The notes under the pieces were generated by a model. The model was not told the origin of the DNA. It made no database searches and worked only from the letters and a program-made list of their open reading frames with translations. A stretch of 64,000 nucleotides of DNA from CAWBVG01 sp963792175 (GTDB lineage Bacteria; Acidobacteriota; Vicinamibacteria; Vicinamibacterales; CAVVIG01), in the NCBI GenBank assembly GCA_963792175.1, contig CAWBVG010000033.1, forward strand, positions 260,782-324,781, written 5' to 3'. This document shows, piece by piece, positions 18,482-28,184 of this stretch; within the stretch, counting starts at the first letter, position 1, and each line of letters starts with the position of its first letter. The position numbers and the translations under genes were made by a program.

Positions 18482-19393
18482 ATGAAACTCAGACGCTCGG
18501 GATCTGCTGTGATTCTCGCGTCGGTTCTCGTTGCCGGGCTCGCCTGGGCACCGTGTGCGGCCGCTGACGAGCATGTCAAGGGGGTCATCCAGACACTTGG
18601 CAGCGATGGCACGGTCACGATGCGCACCGACGACGCCACGAACGTGACGATCGTCCTGAGGGACTACACCAAGGTACGGCGCGTCGACGGAATGCGGGAG
18701 CTCAAGGTCAGCTCCGCGGAGCTGATTCCCGGCCTTCGTGTTCACGCGTCCGGATACTACGAGGCGGTGAACGTCTTCGCCGCCGAGCGTGTCACCTACA
18801 GCCGATCGGACATGAAGCTGGCGGCGGCCATCAGGGGCGGCGTCGAGCCGACCGACCTGCGGAGTCTCGACAATCAACGGCGCATCGGCGAAAACTCGCG
18901 AACCATCGCGCAGCAGCAGCAGACGCTGCAGCATCAAGCCGCGGAAATCGCGAACAACGCGCATCGCATCAGAGCCAACGACGAGAAGATCGTCGCGACC
19001 ACGGGCCGGATCAACAGTCTGGATAACTACAACGTCGTCTCGACCGTGACCGTGTACTTCCGTAACGGCCAGGCCAGGATCGATCCGAAATACAAGAGCC
19101 AGTTGCAGCAGCTCGCCGCACAGGCCAAGGGCGTCCGTGGCTACATGATCCAGGTCCAGGGATATGCCTCCGCTGTCGGGCCCAACGCGCTCAACCAGAA
19201 ACTGAGCATGCAGCGCGCCGATGCCGTGACCTCCGTGCTGCAGCAGGACGGCGTCCCGCCACCGAACATCGTCGTGCCTGCCGCGATGGGCACTACCGAT
19301 CAGGTTGCCAGCAACAAGACGGCCGAGGGCCAGGCCCAGAACCGTCGGACCGTCGTGACTCTCCTCCAGAACAAGGGGATCAGCGAGCGGTAA
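18482..19393 (+). CDS. OmpA-family envelope protein
   Basis: 303 residues with a signal peptide (MKLRRSGSAVILASVLVAGLAWA). The N-terminal domain is beta-rich (GVIQTLGSDGTVTMRTDDA, GLRVHASGYYE), similar to OB-fold type domains that precede OmpA modules. Residues about 125-175 form a Gln-rich coiled coil. The C-terminal OmpA/MotB peptidoglycan-binding domain shows VTVYFRNGQARIDPKY, IQVQGYASAVG, NQKLSMQRADAV and NRRTVV. It probably anchors the outer membrane to peptidoglycan. An AAAAAGGAGG site precedes the ATG. The beta-barrel gene 48 bp downstream is likely in the same transcript. Confidence 0.85.
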   Translation: MKLRRSGSAVILASVLVAGLAWAPCAAADEHVKGVIQTLGSDGTVTMRTDDATNVTIVLRDYTKVRRVDGMRELKVSSAELIPGLRVHASGYYEAVNVFAAERVTYSRSDMKLAAAIRGGVEPTDLRSLDNQRRIGENSRTIAQQQQTLQHQAAEIANNAHRIRANDEKIVATTGRINSLDNYNVVSTVTVYFRNGQARIDPKYKSQLQQLAAQAKGVRGYMIQVQGYASAVGPNALNQKLSMQRADAVTSVLQQDGVPPPNIVVPAAMGTTDQVASNKTAEGQAQNRRTVVTLLQNKGISER

Positions 19394-19441
19394 CAACCTC
19401 GTGCGGAGGTGCCGCACACATCGAAAGGGAGAGAATGCGTC

Positions 19442-20155
19442 ATGCGATCAGTTAACGGCCTTCTCGCTGCGGTGATGGTCTCTGGGCTCGCCGGAACGGC
19501 ATGGGCTCAGACTCCACCGCCGACTCCTGTGGCGCCGGCGATGGCGCCGGCCGACACCGTCGGTCAGACCAGAAGTCACTGGCTGGCCTCCGGGTTCGTC
19601 GGTTCGAATTTCGGTTCGGCCAACAACGATCTCGTCAGCGTCGACAGAAGTCGGAGCTTCGATTGGGGCGGACAGGTCGGCTATTTGTGGCGGGGTGTCC
19701 TGGGCGGCGAATTCCTGGCCAATTTCACGCCGTCATTGGGGATCAATACCATCGGCGTGCTGTTCGACAACCCGAGCGTGAGCAGCTACATGGCCAACGC
19801 GGTCGCCGCGCTCCCGCTCGGCGCACAGGCGCAGTTTCAACCGTACATCTCTGCCGGCTTGGGTGGCATCCAGATGAATTTCCCCAACGGAATCGTCGGC
19901 AGCGGAATCGTTGTCAACGGCGTCGTCACGAACGTGACGACCTCTTCCGTCAGCCAGACGGGAGGAGGTTCGAATATCGGCGGCGGCATCATGGCGTTTG
20001 CCGGCAAAATCGGTGTCCGCGGCGACGCGCGTTACTTCCACGCGAATTCGTTCAGCAGCTTTGACGCGACGAGTTTCGCGAACCGCGTGACACAGAGTCT
20101 GTTGTCCGATCTCAATTTCTGGCGAGCGGACATCGGTATTGCCTTTCAGTGGTAA
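19442..20155 (+). CDS. Outer-membrane beta-barrel protein
   Basis: About 237 residues from ATG 19442, which begins a signal peptide (MRSVNGLLAAVMVSGLAGTA WA). A Pro/Ala-rich linker leads to a beta-rich protein with alternating patterns: WLASGFVGSNFGSA, WGGQVGYLWRGVLGGEF, AQFQPYISAGLGGIQM and GGGIMAFAGKIGVRGDARY. It ends in DIGIAFQW with a terminal Trp, typical of 8-stranded barrels inserted by the BAM complex. Its position behind an OmpA-domain gene suggests a joint envelope role. No ligand is known. Confidence 0.78.
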   Translation: MRSVNGLLAAVMVSGLAGTAWAQTPPPTPVAPAMAPADTVGQTRSHWLASGFVGSNFGSANNDLVSVDRSRSFDWGGQVGYLWRGVLGGEFLANFTPSLGINTIGVLFDNPSVSSYMANAVAALPLGAQAQFQPYISAGLGGIQMNFPNGIVGSGIVVNGVVTNVTTSSVSQTGGGSNIGGGIMAFAGKIGVRGDARYFHANSFSSFDATSFANRVTQSLLSDLNFWRADIGIAFQW

Positions 20156-20186
20156 CACCCCGAACGCCGTGCGGCGCCGATCGATC

Positions 20187-20221
20187 GTGACGTCGCCATC
20201 GAATCTGGATGGCGACGTCAC
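20187..20221 (+). terminator. Long hairpin, probable terminator
   Basis: GTGACGTCGCCATC and GATGGCGACGTCAC form a perfect 14-bp stem around a 7-base loop, 31 bp after the barrel gene stop. There is no U-run, so it may act with Rho or as an mRNA-stabilising 3' structure. It separates the envelope operon from the serine hydrolase gene. Confidence 0.6.
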
Positions 20222-20274
20222 ACGTTTCGCGCTGGCATGAACCCGGTCTACACTGGTGCCGCCGACGGATTCAT

Positions 20275-21517
20275 GTGACAGGACGCGTCTACGCCGGGGT
20301 GGCGCTCGTTGCTTCGACGATGGTCTTGGCTCGAGCCGGGGCGGTGGCGCGCCAGACTCCTCGCGCCCGGCCCGAGGCCGCCGGGCTCTCGGCGGCGCGT
20401 CTCCGTGACGCGACCGATCTGCTGAACCGATACGTCTCGGAACACCGGATCGCCGGGGCGGTGGCGGCCGTGGCGAGACGCGGCCAGGTGGCCTACCTCG
20501 AAGCCGTCGGCGTTCAGGATCTCGAGACGCGGGCGCCGATGACCGAGCGGTCGCTCTTTCGCATCTACTCGATGACGAAGTCCGGTGACAGCGGTGGCGG
20601 TCATGATGCTGCACGAAGAGCGCCGCTTCGCTCTCGACGACGCTGTCGCCACGTTCATCCCCGAATTCAAGAACGTCATGGTGTCCGCCGAACCCGGCGC
20701 CGCACCGCGCCCGCCGGCGCGGCCGATCACCGTCCGGGATCTTCTGCTGCACACCTCCGGCCTCAACCATCGAACGTCCGAGATCTATCGTCGCGAGCAG
20801 GTGCGGACGCAGGACGATGACCATGACGCAGTTCATCGCCAACCTGGTGCGCGTGCCGCTGATGGAGGATCCGGGCACGCGTTACCGGTACAGCGAGTCG
20901 ACGACCGTGCTGGGACGGCTGGTCGAGATCTGGTCGGGCAAGCCGTTCGAGGTGTTCCTCGAGGAGCGCATCTTCCGTCCGCTCCGCATGACCGACACGA
21001 TGTTCTGGGCCGCCACGCCCGAGCAGCGCGCGCGGCTCACCACCGTGTACGGCCCGGCGCCAGGCGGCGGGCTGACGAAGGTCGATGTCGAGACGCTGCC
21101 GTTCACCGAGCGTCCGACGCTCATCGAGGGCGCTGTCGGCCTGCTGTCGACCGTGCCCGACTACCTGCGCTTCGGCCAGATGCTGCTCAACAAAGGCGAA
21201 CTGGACGGCGTCCGCCTGCTGAGCGCGAAGACTGTGGAGCAGATGACGGCGAACGGGCTGTCCGACGATCGTGCAGAAGGCGCGCGGCGGTTCGATGGGG
21301 TGGGGCCTGGCCAACGTCGAACGTCCTGCTGAATCCGGCTCCCACCGACCCGTCGAGCCGCGGCGAATACGGGTGGGACGGCACGGCCGGCACGATCTTC
21401 TGGGTCGATCCCGTCAAAGAAACGGTCACAGTGCTGATGACCCAGAGCTCGCCGTCGAATCCCGATCAGATCCGTCAGCGCTTCAAGGCCATCGTGCAGC
21501 AGGCGCTCGTCGAGTAA
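20275..21517 (+). CDS. Secreted serine hydrolase, beta-lactamase/class C type (four frameshifts)
   Basis: GTG 20275 starts a signal sequence (VYAGVALVASTMVLARAGA). The class C/esterase fold shows the nucleophile motif SMTK in RIYSMTKPVTAVAVMML, the second motif region RYRYSESTTVLGRLVEIWSG, and the late motif in GEYGWDGTAGTIFWVDP, where the KTG triad is replaced by a GWDG-type loop. Frames change near 20581, 20817, 21250 and 21322; all are repaired by deleting one base. Corrected length is about 412 residues. Proteins of this kind are usually esterases or D-amino-acid peptidases rather than antibiotic resistance enzymes. Confidence 0.75.
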
Positions 21518-21529
21518 GCGGCAGCGTCA

Positions 21530-22202
21530 TCACCCGCGGCTCGCTTCCTCCCCATTCGTCCGCTCCGCAGGGGTCACACCAGTACTGCGTCTGCCTCTTC
21601 TCGAGAGAGTGTGTTCGTTGGGGTGCCGACCTAGTCTGAGCTCGTTGCTCAGCGCTCTCCCGAGCGCCTGACGCGCGCGCGAGAGCCCGGACATGACAGT
21701 GCCGGTGGGAATGCCAATCACCTCACCGAGTTCCCGGTACGACAGGCCCTCCAACTCGCGCAGCACGAGCAATTCACGAAAGCGAACGGGCAAGTTGCTC
21801 ATGGCCCGTTCGAGCAATCTCAGGCCATCGGCTTGTAACAGCAATGTTTCAGGATCGAGCATTGTGCTGAGTCTTGCTGTGTTGCTCTTCATCGAACAGG
21901 TCGGTGGACGCTTGGAAGCGGTGGCCGCGCCAGCCAGCGCACGTGTTGCGCACGATTCTGAGGAACCAGGCGCGGCCATTTCCGCCGACGAATGTCCGAA
22001 AATATCGAAACGCTCGCAGCGACGCCTCCTGCACGGCATCTTCAGCATCCGGGTCGTCCCGCATCAGCCAACGCGCCAGCCGATAGGCCGCATCGAGGTG
22101 GGGAAGGACGACCTCTTCAAAGGTCTGGCCAGTTGCCGGCACAGTCGCTGCGCTGGTGAGTCCGTCATTCGTACTGCGCTTCGCGTCTGGGTCGAATGCC
22201 AT
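21530..22202 (-). CDS. ECF RNA polymerase sigma factor (frameshifted)
   Basis: The ATG at 22202 begins MAFDPDAKRS. Region 2 reads FEEVVLPHLDAAYRLARWLM, RDDPDAEDAVQEASLRAFRY and RAWFLRIVRNTCAGW. Region 4 reads LPVRFRELLVLRELEGLSYRELG, EVIGIPTGTVMSGLSRARQAL. The two regions are joined by removing one base between about 21890 and 21950. Corrected length is about 223 residues, normal for ECF group sigma factors. It is divergent from the first STAND regulator, with a perfect palindrome between them, and is a candidate for recognising the two GGAATA/CGAGATTA motifs downstream. No anti-sigma gene is seen beside it. Confidence 0.82.
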
Positions 22203-22257
22203 GCCACCAGTGTGGAAGCCGAGCGAGCTGATGAACACCCACAGTGGTCTGTACAGC

Positions 22258-22280
22258 GCCCGTACGACGCTCGTACGGGC
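22258..22280. promoter_or_regulatory. Palindromic operator between ECF sigma and STAND regulator
   Basis: GCCCGTACGA and TCGTACGGGC form a perfect 10-bp inverted repeat with a 3-base centre. It sits 20 bp upstream of the regulator ATG and 55 bp upstream of the divergent sigma factor. Such symmetry fits binding of a dimeric helix-turn-helix protein, perhaps the neighbouring XRE-type regulator itself. Confidence 0.6.
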
Positions 22281-22300
22281 GGCGGTAAGATGAGAGAAGC

Positions 22301-24664
22301 ATGAAGGTTGGCGCTGCGGGATCATTCGGCAGTCAGCTCAAGGCGCTCCGCGAGGCTGCCGGGTTCACTCAGGAGCAACTCGCGACGATTGCGGGGCTGT
22401 CGGTCCATGCCGTGAGCGCGCTCGAGCGCGGCGAACGACGGCGTCCCCAGGTCGAGACCGTGCGTGCGCTGTCCGCGGCTCTTGATCTGACGGATTCGGC
22501 CCGTGACGCGCTCCTGGCGACTGCAAGGGCACGTGCTCCACACGCGGCCGTCGAGGAGCTGGCCAGCGTGGCGCTACCGGTGGCTCTGACCGCTCTGATC
22601 GGCCGGGAAGCTGACGTGGAAGTACTGTGGCAGTGGCTCGCGGATCACACCATGCGGCTGATGACGCTCACCGGGCCAGGCGGAGCGGGGAAGACGCGTC
22701 TGGCGCTGGAGCTTGTCCGTGGGGCAGTGAACGCAGGTCTGACCCGTGTGGTGTTCGTGTCGTTATCCGCGGTTCGGGATCCAGGATTCGTCGCGCCGGC
22801 GATTGCTCAGGCGCTCGGGTTGGCGGACGTGAACGCGCGTGATTTGCCCACGCGCGCGCGTGTCGCTTGCGAGGATCGCTCCACATTGTTGGTGCTCGAC
22901 AATTTCGAGCATGTGTTGGACGCGGCGCCGCTTGTCGCGGATCTCCTGACATCGGTCGCATCGCTCCGAATACTGATTACCAGCCGCGCGCCACTCCGCC
23001 TGCGCGGAGAGCGCGAGTACGTCGTCGGACCTCTCGCGCTGCCGGTGGACTCGGAGCCGAGTGCGTCGACCGATCCCGCATCCTCTCCCGCGGTGCGGCT
23101 CTTCGTGGAACGCGTTCGAGAGGTGCAACCTGATTTCCGTTTGACATCCGCGAACGAACGCACGGTGAGCGCGATCTGTCGCCGGCTCGATGCACTGCCA
23201 CTCGCGCTCGAGCTGGCGGCGCCGTGGATGAAAGTGTTGTCCGCCGAGGAGCTGCTGCGTCGGCTGGAACACGATGTCCTGCTCTCGAGCGTGGCCCCGC
23301 GCGATCTCCCCGAGCGTCAACAGACCATGAACGCCACGGTCGCTTGGAGTTATCACTTACTCGAGCCTGCGGAGCAACGCGCCTTCCGCCGCTTCGGCGT
23401 ACTTCCGGGTCGCTTTCCCATTGACGCGGCTGAAGCCGTCCTCGCGGGTCGTGAGAATAGGTTGGCGGGAAGCGATGAAGCGCTCCGTGCCGCGGCCGAC
23501 CTGATCGACAAGAGCCTCCTGCTGCGAGTGGACAACTCCGTCGTCGCGACCTGTCCGCTGTATCACATGCTCGAAACCGTGCGCGCGTACGCGGCCCTCG
23601 AGCTCAGTGTCGCGGGCGAGCACGACGACGCGATGGAGGGGCTGGTGCGCTATTGCACGGCCGAGGCCGCGCTCGCCGCAGAGGGCCTTGTCGGACCTGC
23701 GCAAGCCGAATGGTTGGAGCGGGTGCAGGAGGATCGCGAGAGCTACCGCGCCGTCCTGACGTGGCTCATCGAGCGGGGCCGCCCCGATGAAGCGTCCGAC
23801 ATCGCGTGGGCGTTGATGTTCTTCTGGATGATCCGGGGGCATGCGGCCGAGGGGCTCCGTTGGTTATCGGAGATTCTGAACCTGCCATACGTTCCACCCG
23901 CTGCAGAGTCGCGAGCGCTCGTCGGAGCAGCGTTGATGTGGTTCACGCAGGGAGAACTGAGTCGCGCACGAGCGGCGTTGACGCGGGCGCACTCCCTCGC
24001 CGTTGGCGCTGGTGACATGGATATGGTCGTGCGCGCTGACGATCTGTCTGCACGCGTCGAACACGCGCTCGGCAATCTGGACGGGGCGCGCGAACGATTC
24101 ATCCGCGCCATTGAGGGGTTCGAGGCGCTGGGCATCCCGTGGGGCGTTGGCAACGCACAGATCGGGATGGCGGCGGTCGCGGTGGCGACTGGCGACGTTC
24201 AACGGGCGGAACAACTGCTCGATGAGGCAACGCCGGCCCTGCAGCACGCGGGCCCTTGGTTCGTGACGCGGGCGATGCTTGTCCGCAGCATCCTGGCGCT
24301 GCGGCGCGGGAACCCAGATGACGCCATCGCGATGGTGCGCGACTGCCTGACGCGCATCCGGGAACTCCATGACAAGTTCGCGCTCGTGTACGCGCTCGTC
24401 CCTCTCGCGGCCGCTGCGGCACTCAAGGGCGACGACACATGGGCCGCACGAATCCTGGGCGCTCGCGACGCCGTCGCCGAGAGCACAGGGGCCACGATCG
24501 TCCTCAAGTTGGTGCATGAGCTGGGCGAACAGGCTGAACGAGGCGCGCGCGCTCGCCTGGGCCCGGATCGGTGGGCCCGGGCGTATGCGGCTGGTCGCAA
24601 GACCTCCCTCGATTCCCTGCTGGAGGACGTGGATAAGACCCTGTCGACCCGCGCCGGCGTCTAG
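22301..24664 (+). CDS. XRE-type HTH / STAND ATPase / TPR transcriptional regulator (paralog 1)
   Basis: 787 residues in one intact frame. Residues 8-65 form an XRE helix-turn-helix (AGFTQEQLATIAGLSVHAVS followed by ALERGERRRP). A STAND/NB-ARC-like ATPase comes next, with Walker A GPGGAGKTRL at about 125, Walker B TLLVLDNFEHV at about 195, the sensor ILITSRAPLRLRGE and the motif RRLDALPLALELAAPW. The C-terminal 400 residues are helical TPR-like repeats (GELSRARAALTRAHSL, GNLDGARERFIRAIEGFEA). The family couples ligand sensing by the TPRs to ATP-driven oligomerisation and DNA binding. A near-identical architecture follows at 25729. A palindrome lies just upstream. Confidence 0.88.
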   Translation: MKVGAAGSFGSQLKALREAAGFTQEQLATIAGLSVHAVSALERGERRRPQVETVRALSAALDLTDSARDALLATARARAPHAAVEELASVALPVALTALIGREADVEVLWQWLADHTMRLMTLTGPGGAGKTRLALELVRGAVNAGLTRVVFVSLSAVRDPGFVAPAIAQALGLADVNARDLPTRARVACEDRSTLLVLDNFEHVLDAAPLVADLLTSVASLRILITSRAPLRLRGEREYVVGPLALPVDSEPSASTDPASSPAVRLFVERVREVQPDFRLTSANERTVSAICRRLDALPLALELAAPWMKVLSAEELLRRLEHDVLLSSVAPRDLPERQQTMNATVAWSYHLLEPAEQRAFRRFGVLPGRFPIDAAEAVLAGRENRLAGSDEALRAAADLIDKSLLLRVDNSVVATCPLYHMLETVRAYAALELSVAGEHDDAMEGLVRYCTAEAALAAEGLVGPAQAEWLERVQEDRESYRAVLTWLIERGRPDEASDIAWALMFFWMIRGHAAEGLRWLSEILNLPYVPPAAESRALVGAALMWFTQGELSRARAALTRAHSLAVGAGDMDMVVRADDLSARVEHALGNLDGARERFIRAIEGFEALGIPWGVGNAQIGMAAVAVATGDVQRAEQLLDEATPALQHAGPWFVTRAMLVRSILALRRGNPDDAIAMVRDCLTRIRELHDKFALVYALVPLAAAAALKGDDTWAARILGARDAVAESTGATIVLKLVHELGEQAERGARARLGPDRWARAYAAGRKTSLDSLLEDVDKTLSTRAGV

Positions 24665-24740
24665 AACGCGTCTGCATCGCGCCGCGCAACCCGCCTTCGA
24701 CCCCCGAACGCTCCAGAAATCCTGACTCGCGCCGGTCACT

Positions 24741-24769
24741 GGAATATTCGAGCGCTCACCGAGATTAAG
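24741..24769 (+). promoter_or_regulatory. ECF-like promoter motif, copy 1
   Basis: GGAATATTCGAG, 7 bases, then CGAGATTAAG. The same two blocks with identical spacing occur at 28140-28168. The GGAAT box resembles ECF -35 elements and CGAGATTA would be the -10 element. It lies 77 bp after the stop of the first regulator and 48 bp before the lipoprotein gene. Confidence 0.6.
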
Positions 24770-24817
24770 CGACGTGTGGACGAAGAGCGTCCACCCATTG
24801 CAAAAGGAGTTTCGCTG

Positions 24818-24937
24818 ATGAACGTTCGGGTCTTTCTGATGATCCCCGTGGCTGCGCTTGTCGTCGCGTGCGGGCGCAACATTGTTGCTCCGGCAGACAA
24901 TCCCGCGTGGATGCGGCTGGAAGCGTCCAGCCGGTGA
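24818..24937 (+). CDS. Short lipoprotein-like peptide
   Basis: 39 codons with a strong AAAAGGAG site 7-8 bases upstream. The sequence MNVRVFLMIPVAALVVACGR has a type II signal peptide and lipobox (VVAC-G). The mature part would be only about 20 residues. Its stop overlaps the start of the next gene (GTGA). It could be a genuine tiny lipoprotein, or a leader whose translation feeds the next cistron. Alternatively a frameshift has cut it off from the peptidase gene. Confidence 0.5.
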   Translation: MNVRVFLMIPVAALVVACGRNIVAPADNPAWMRLEASSR

Positions 24938-25606
24938 GCCTGACGGCCTGCCTTGCCGCGGTCTGCGTTTGCGCCGCTGCCGGAATCCACGCAGATGTGC
25001 GTGAGCCATTGGTGGTCAACGTCCACCTCCAGATCGATCGTTCCATCAGGTCCCGAGTGATCCCAGCCGACCTCAAGAACGAGACCGAAGCCCTCTGGAG
25101 GCCGTACGGAGTTCATCTCGAATGGACCGATTCGCCCGCCCACGGGGCTGCGCCGAGCGGTCTCTCCCTGGAGGTGATCCTCGAACGGCGGATCATTGAC
25201 GCGCCTGGCCTGCCGAAGTCGGGCCACGGTCATGGGCCTGACGTCCGTCAAGCCGAATGTCCCGAGCGTGCGACCGATTCGCGTGTCGCTCGACGCCACC
25301 GAGAGCGTGCTGGCCAAAAGCCGCACCTCGATCGGCCGGATCGTGCACGATCATGATCTTGGACGCGCGCTGGGACGCGTGCTGGCGCACGAAATAGGCC
25401 ACTCGCTGCTCGGCGCTCCTCACGACGACGTTGGCCTGATGCGTGCGGTGTTTCGCCCCGACGAGCTCGCGGAGCCAGACCGCACGCCCTTCCGGCTCAC
25501 GTGCAACGGTGTGGCGCGGCTGAGAGGTCGCATTGGCCTCCTGACAGGAACAGAGCACGAATTGATTGATCCGGAGACGTGCCTTCACGGTCGCGCCGTG
25601 CCGTGA
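24934..25606 (+). CDS. Secreted HExxH zinc metallopeptidase-like protein (frameshifted)
   Basis: GTG 24934 begins a signal peptide (MSLTACLAAVCVCAAAGIHA). After a beta-rich N-terminal part (LVVNVHLQIDRSIRS, LWRPYGVHLEW) the frame shifts by one base near 25210-25235. It continues to LGRVLAHEIGHSLLGAPHDDVGLM, in which HEIGHSLLGAPH gives three zinc ligands of the HExxHxxGxxH type found in metzincins. The protein is about 220 residues, small for a metzincin, and lacks a recognisable named family. It lies downstream of an ECF-like promoter in the STAND locus. Confidence 0.6.
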
Positions 25607-25728
25607 TGGTCCGATCCGAAATGTCCGTCGGCCGTCGGGGCCTCGAGGGTTCATAAAGGAGTCGAAAACGATCGTCGATTGAACACAGAACTCGGACAAC
25701 GCCAAGCGTCGCAGTAAGATGAAGGGCC

Positions 25729-28087
25729 ATGAAGCTTGGCGCTCCGGGTTCATTTGGGGCGCAACTGAAGGCCCTTCGCCAGGCGGCGGGGTTCACGCAG
25801 GAAGAGCTCGCGACAATCGCCGGCCTGTCGGTTCATGCCGTGAGCGCGCTGGAGCGTGGGGAACGGCGGAGGCCCCACGTCGACACCGTTCGGGCGCTGT
25901 CCGCAGCGCTCGACTTGACCGGCGACAGTCGTGAGGCCCTCGTCGGGAGCGCCCGCGCAAGCGCGCCCAAAGCGGCCGCCGGTCCGGCTCGCGACCTCTC
26001 ATTGCCTCAAGCACTCACGGCCTTTCTCGGCCGCGATGCCGACGTGCAGACGTTGCGGAGTTGGCTCTCTGATCCCGCGACACGTCTCATCACGCTCACA
26101 GGGCCTGGGGGGAACCGGGAAGACCCGTCTGGCGCTGGAGCTCGCGCGCGCGAACCCGGCGGGGGCGTTCCGTGTGCTGTTCGTTCGGTTGGCGGCGATT
26201 CGGAACCCGGTGTTCGTGGCGTCTACAATCGCCGAGGCCCTTGGAGTGTTGGACGCGACGGCCCTCGACTTGCCGAGACGCGCCCAACTCGCGTGCGATG
26301 GTCAGCCCACGTTGCTGGTCCTCGATAATTTCGAGCAGGTCTTGGACGCAGCGCCGCTCGTCGCAGATCTGCTGAGATCGGTCCCGGCGCTTCGAGTATT
26401 GGTCACCAGCCGCGCCCCGCTCCATCTGCGAGGAGAGCGGCAGTACGCCGTAGGGCCGCTCGCGCTGGATGTGGAAACCGTCGCCACGTCGCCGACCGAT
26501 TTCGTGCGTTCTCCCGCCGTCCGCCTGTTCGTCGAGCGCGTACGGGACGTGCAGCCTGACTTTCGCCTGACATCCGCGAATGGCCCGATTGTGACGGCGA
26601 TCTGCCGTCGCCTCGATGCGTTGCCGCTTGCTCTCGAGCTTGCGGCGCCATGGATCAAAGTGCTGTCGGTCGAGGATCTGCTACGCCGACTCACAGACGA
26701 CGTCCTCCTCTCCACCGTTGGCCCGCGCGATCTCCCTGAACGCCAGCAGACGATCAATGCGACGGTCGCCTGGAGTTATCAACTCCTGGCACTCCCCGAG
26801 CAGCACGTCTTCCGCTGTCTCGGCGCGCTGCCGGGGCGGTTTCCGATCGAGGCAGCAGCGGCGGTGGTTGCCGGTCGTGATGATTTCTCCGGGAAAACCG
26901 ACGACGCGCTCCGGGCGGCGGCGGGCCTGATGGATAAGAGCCTGCTGCTGCGAGCGGAAAGCTCCGTGCCGAGCCGTCCGCTGTACCAGATGCTCGAGAC
27001 CGTACGTGCATACGCCGCGCTCGAGCTGACCACGGCGGGCGAGCGCGATGACGCCATGGAGGGGCTGGTGCGCTATTGCGCAGCGGAAGCCTCCCTGGCC
27101 GCGGAGGGACTCGTCGGCCGTGCGCAGGGCGAGTGGCTGGATCGCGTGCGTCACGATCTCGAGAACTACCGCAGCGCACTGACCTGGCTCATCGATCAAG
27201 GCCGCCCCGCCGAAGCGTCCGACATCGCGTGGAGTCTGTTCTTCTTCTGGGGCATCCGCGGGCATGCGGCCGAGGGGATTCGGTGGTATGACGAGATCCT
27301 GAAATGGCCCTCCCTTCCGCCGGCTGTCGAATCGAGGGCGCTCCTCGGCACGGGCGCGATGCGGTACACGCTAGGAGAGCTGGGCGACGCACGCACCGCG
27401 CTCATGCGCGCTCTCGCGCTCGCCCAGGAGACCGGCGACATCGTGATGGTCGCGCGGGCCGAGAATCTGCTGGGAGACATTGAACACTCCGTCGGGAATA
27501 CCGACGCCGCCCGCAAGCACTTCGCCCGCGGCGTTGAAGGTTTCCGCGTGCTGGGCCTCCCCTGGGGCCTCGGGAATTCGCTGACCGGGATGGCGGCGGT
27601 CGTCCTCGCGACAGGCGACTCCGCGCACGCCGAGCGCCTCCTCGATGAGGCCACGTCGGTGCTTCGACACGCGGCGCCATGGTTCTTGTCGTGGACGCTG
27701 TATCTTCGCGCCTTCCTGGCGGTGCAGCAGGGGAACGCCCATGACGCGATCGGGCTGGTGCGAGAAAGCCTCACACATATCCGTCAGCTCCACGACAAGT
27801 TCGCGTTCGTGTACGTGATGGTCCCTCTCGCCGCGGCGGCGGCACGCACTGGCGACCACGCGTGGGCGGCGCGGATTCTGGGCGCGCGGGACGCCGTCAG
27901 CGAATCGACAGGCGCCACCGTCGTCGACAAATCAGTGGACGACCTCCGCGAACGAGTGGAATTGGAGGTGCGCGCACACCTCGGGCCGGATCGATGGGGC
28001 CGTGCGTATGCGGCGGGGCGTGTGACCTCCATCGACACGACGATCAAGGACATCGACCACGTTTTGACCAGCCTCGCACGCGCGTAG
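25729..28087 (+). CDS. XRE-type HTH / STAND ATPase / TPR transcriptional regulator (paralog 2, frameshifted)
   Basis: Colinear with the 22301 gene along its whole length, including the HTH (AGFTQEELATIAGLSVHAVS), Walker B (TLLVLDNFEQVLD), VLVTSRAPLHLRGERQ and the TPR tail (GHAAEGIRWYDEILK). The G-run inside Walker A (CCTGGGGGG at 26104-26112) is one base too long; five Gs would give GPGGTGKTRLALEL. Length after correction is about 786 residues. The two genes are clearly tandem duplicates with the secreted peptidase genes between them. No palindrome like that of copy 1 is seen upstream; only the short leader GTAAGATGA is shared. Confidence 0.85.
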
Positions 28088-28139
28088 CAGCCGAGACGCG
28101 CACGCCTTTCCTGCGGATCCTGCCCGGGTCCACTCATCC

Positions 28140-28168
28140 GGAATATTCGAGAACGGCCCGAGATTAGG
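28140..28168 (+). promoter_or_regulatory. ECF-like promoter motif, copy 2
   Basis: GGAATATTCGAG, 7 bases, then CGAGATTAGG; 21 of 22 block positions match copy 1, and the spacer length is the same while its sequence differs. It lies 52 bp after the second regulator and 16 bp before the cupredoxin gene, a plausible promoter distance. Confidence 0.62.
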
Positions 28169-28184
28169 CAGATCGGAGGGTCTG

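Noticed and set aside
20275..21517. Antibiotic-resistance beta-lactamase
   Set aside because: The KTG motif is replaced and the gene fits the broad class C esterase/peptidase group.
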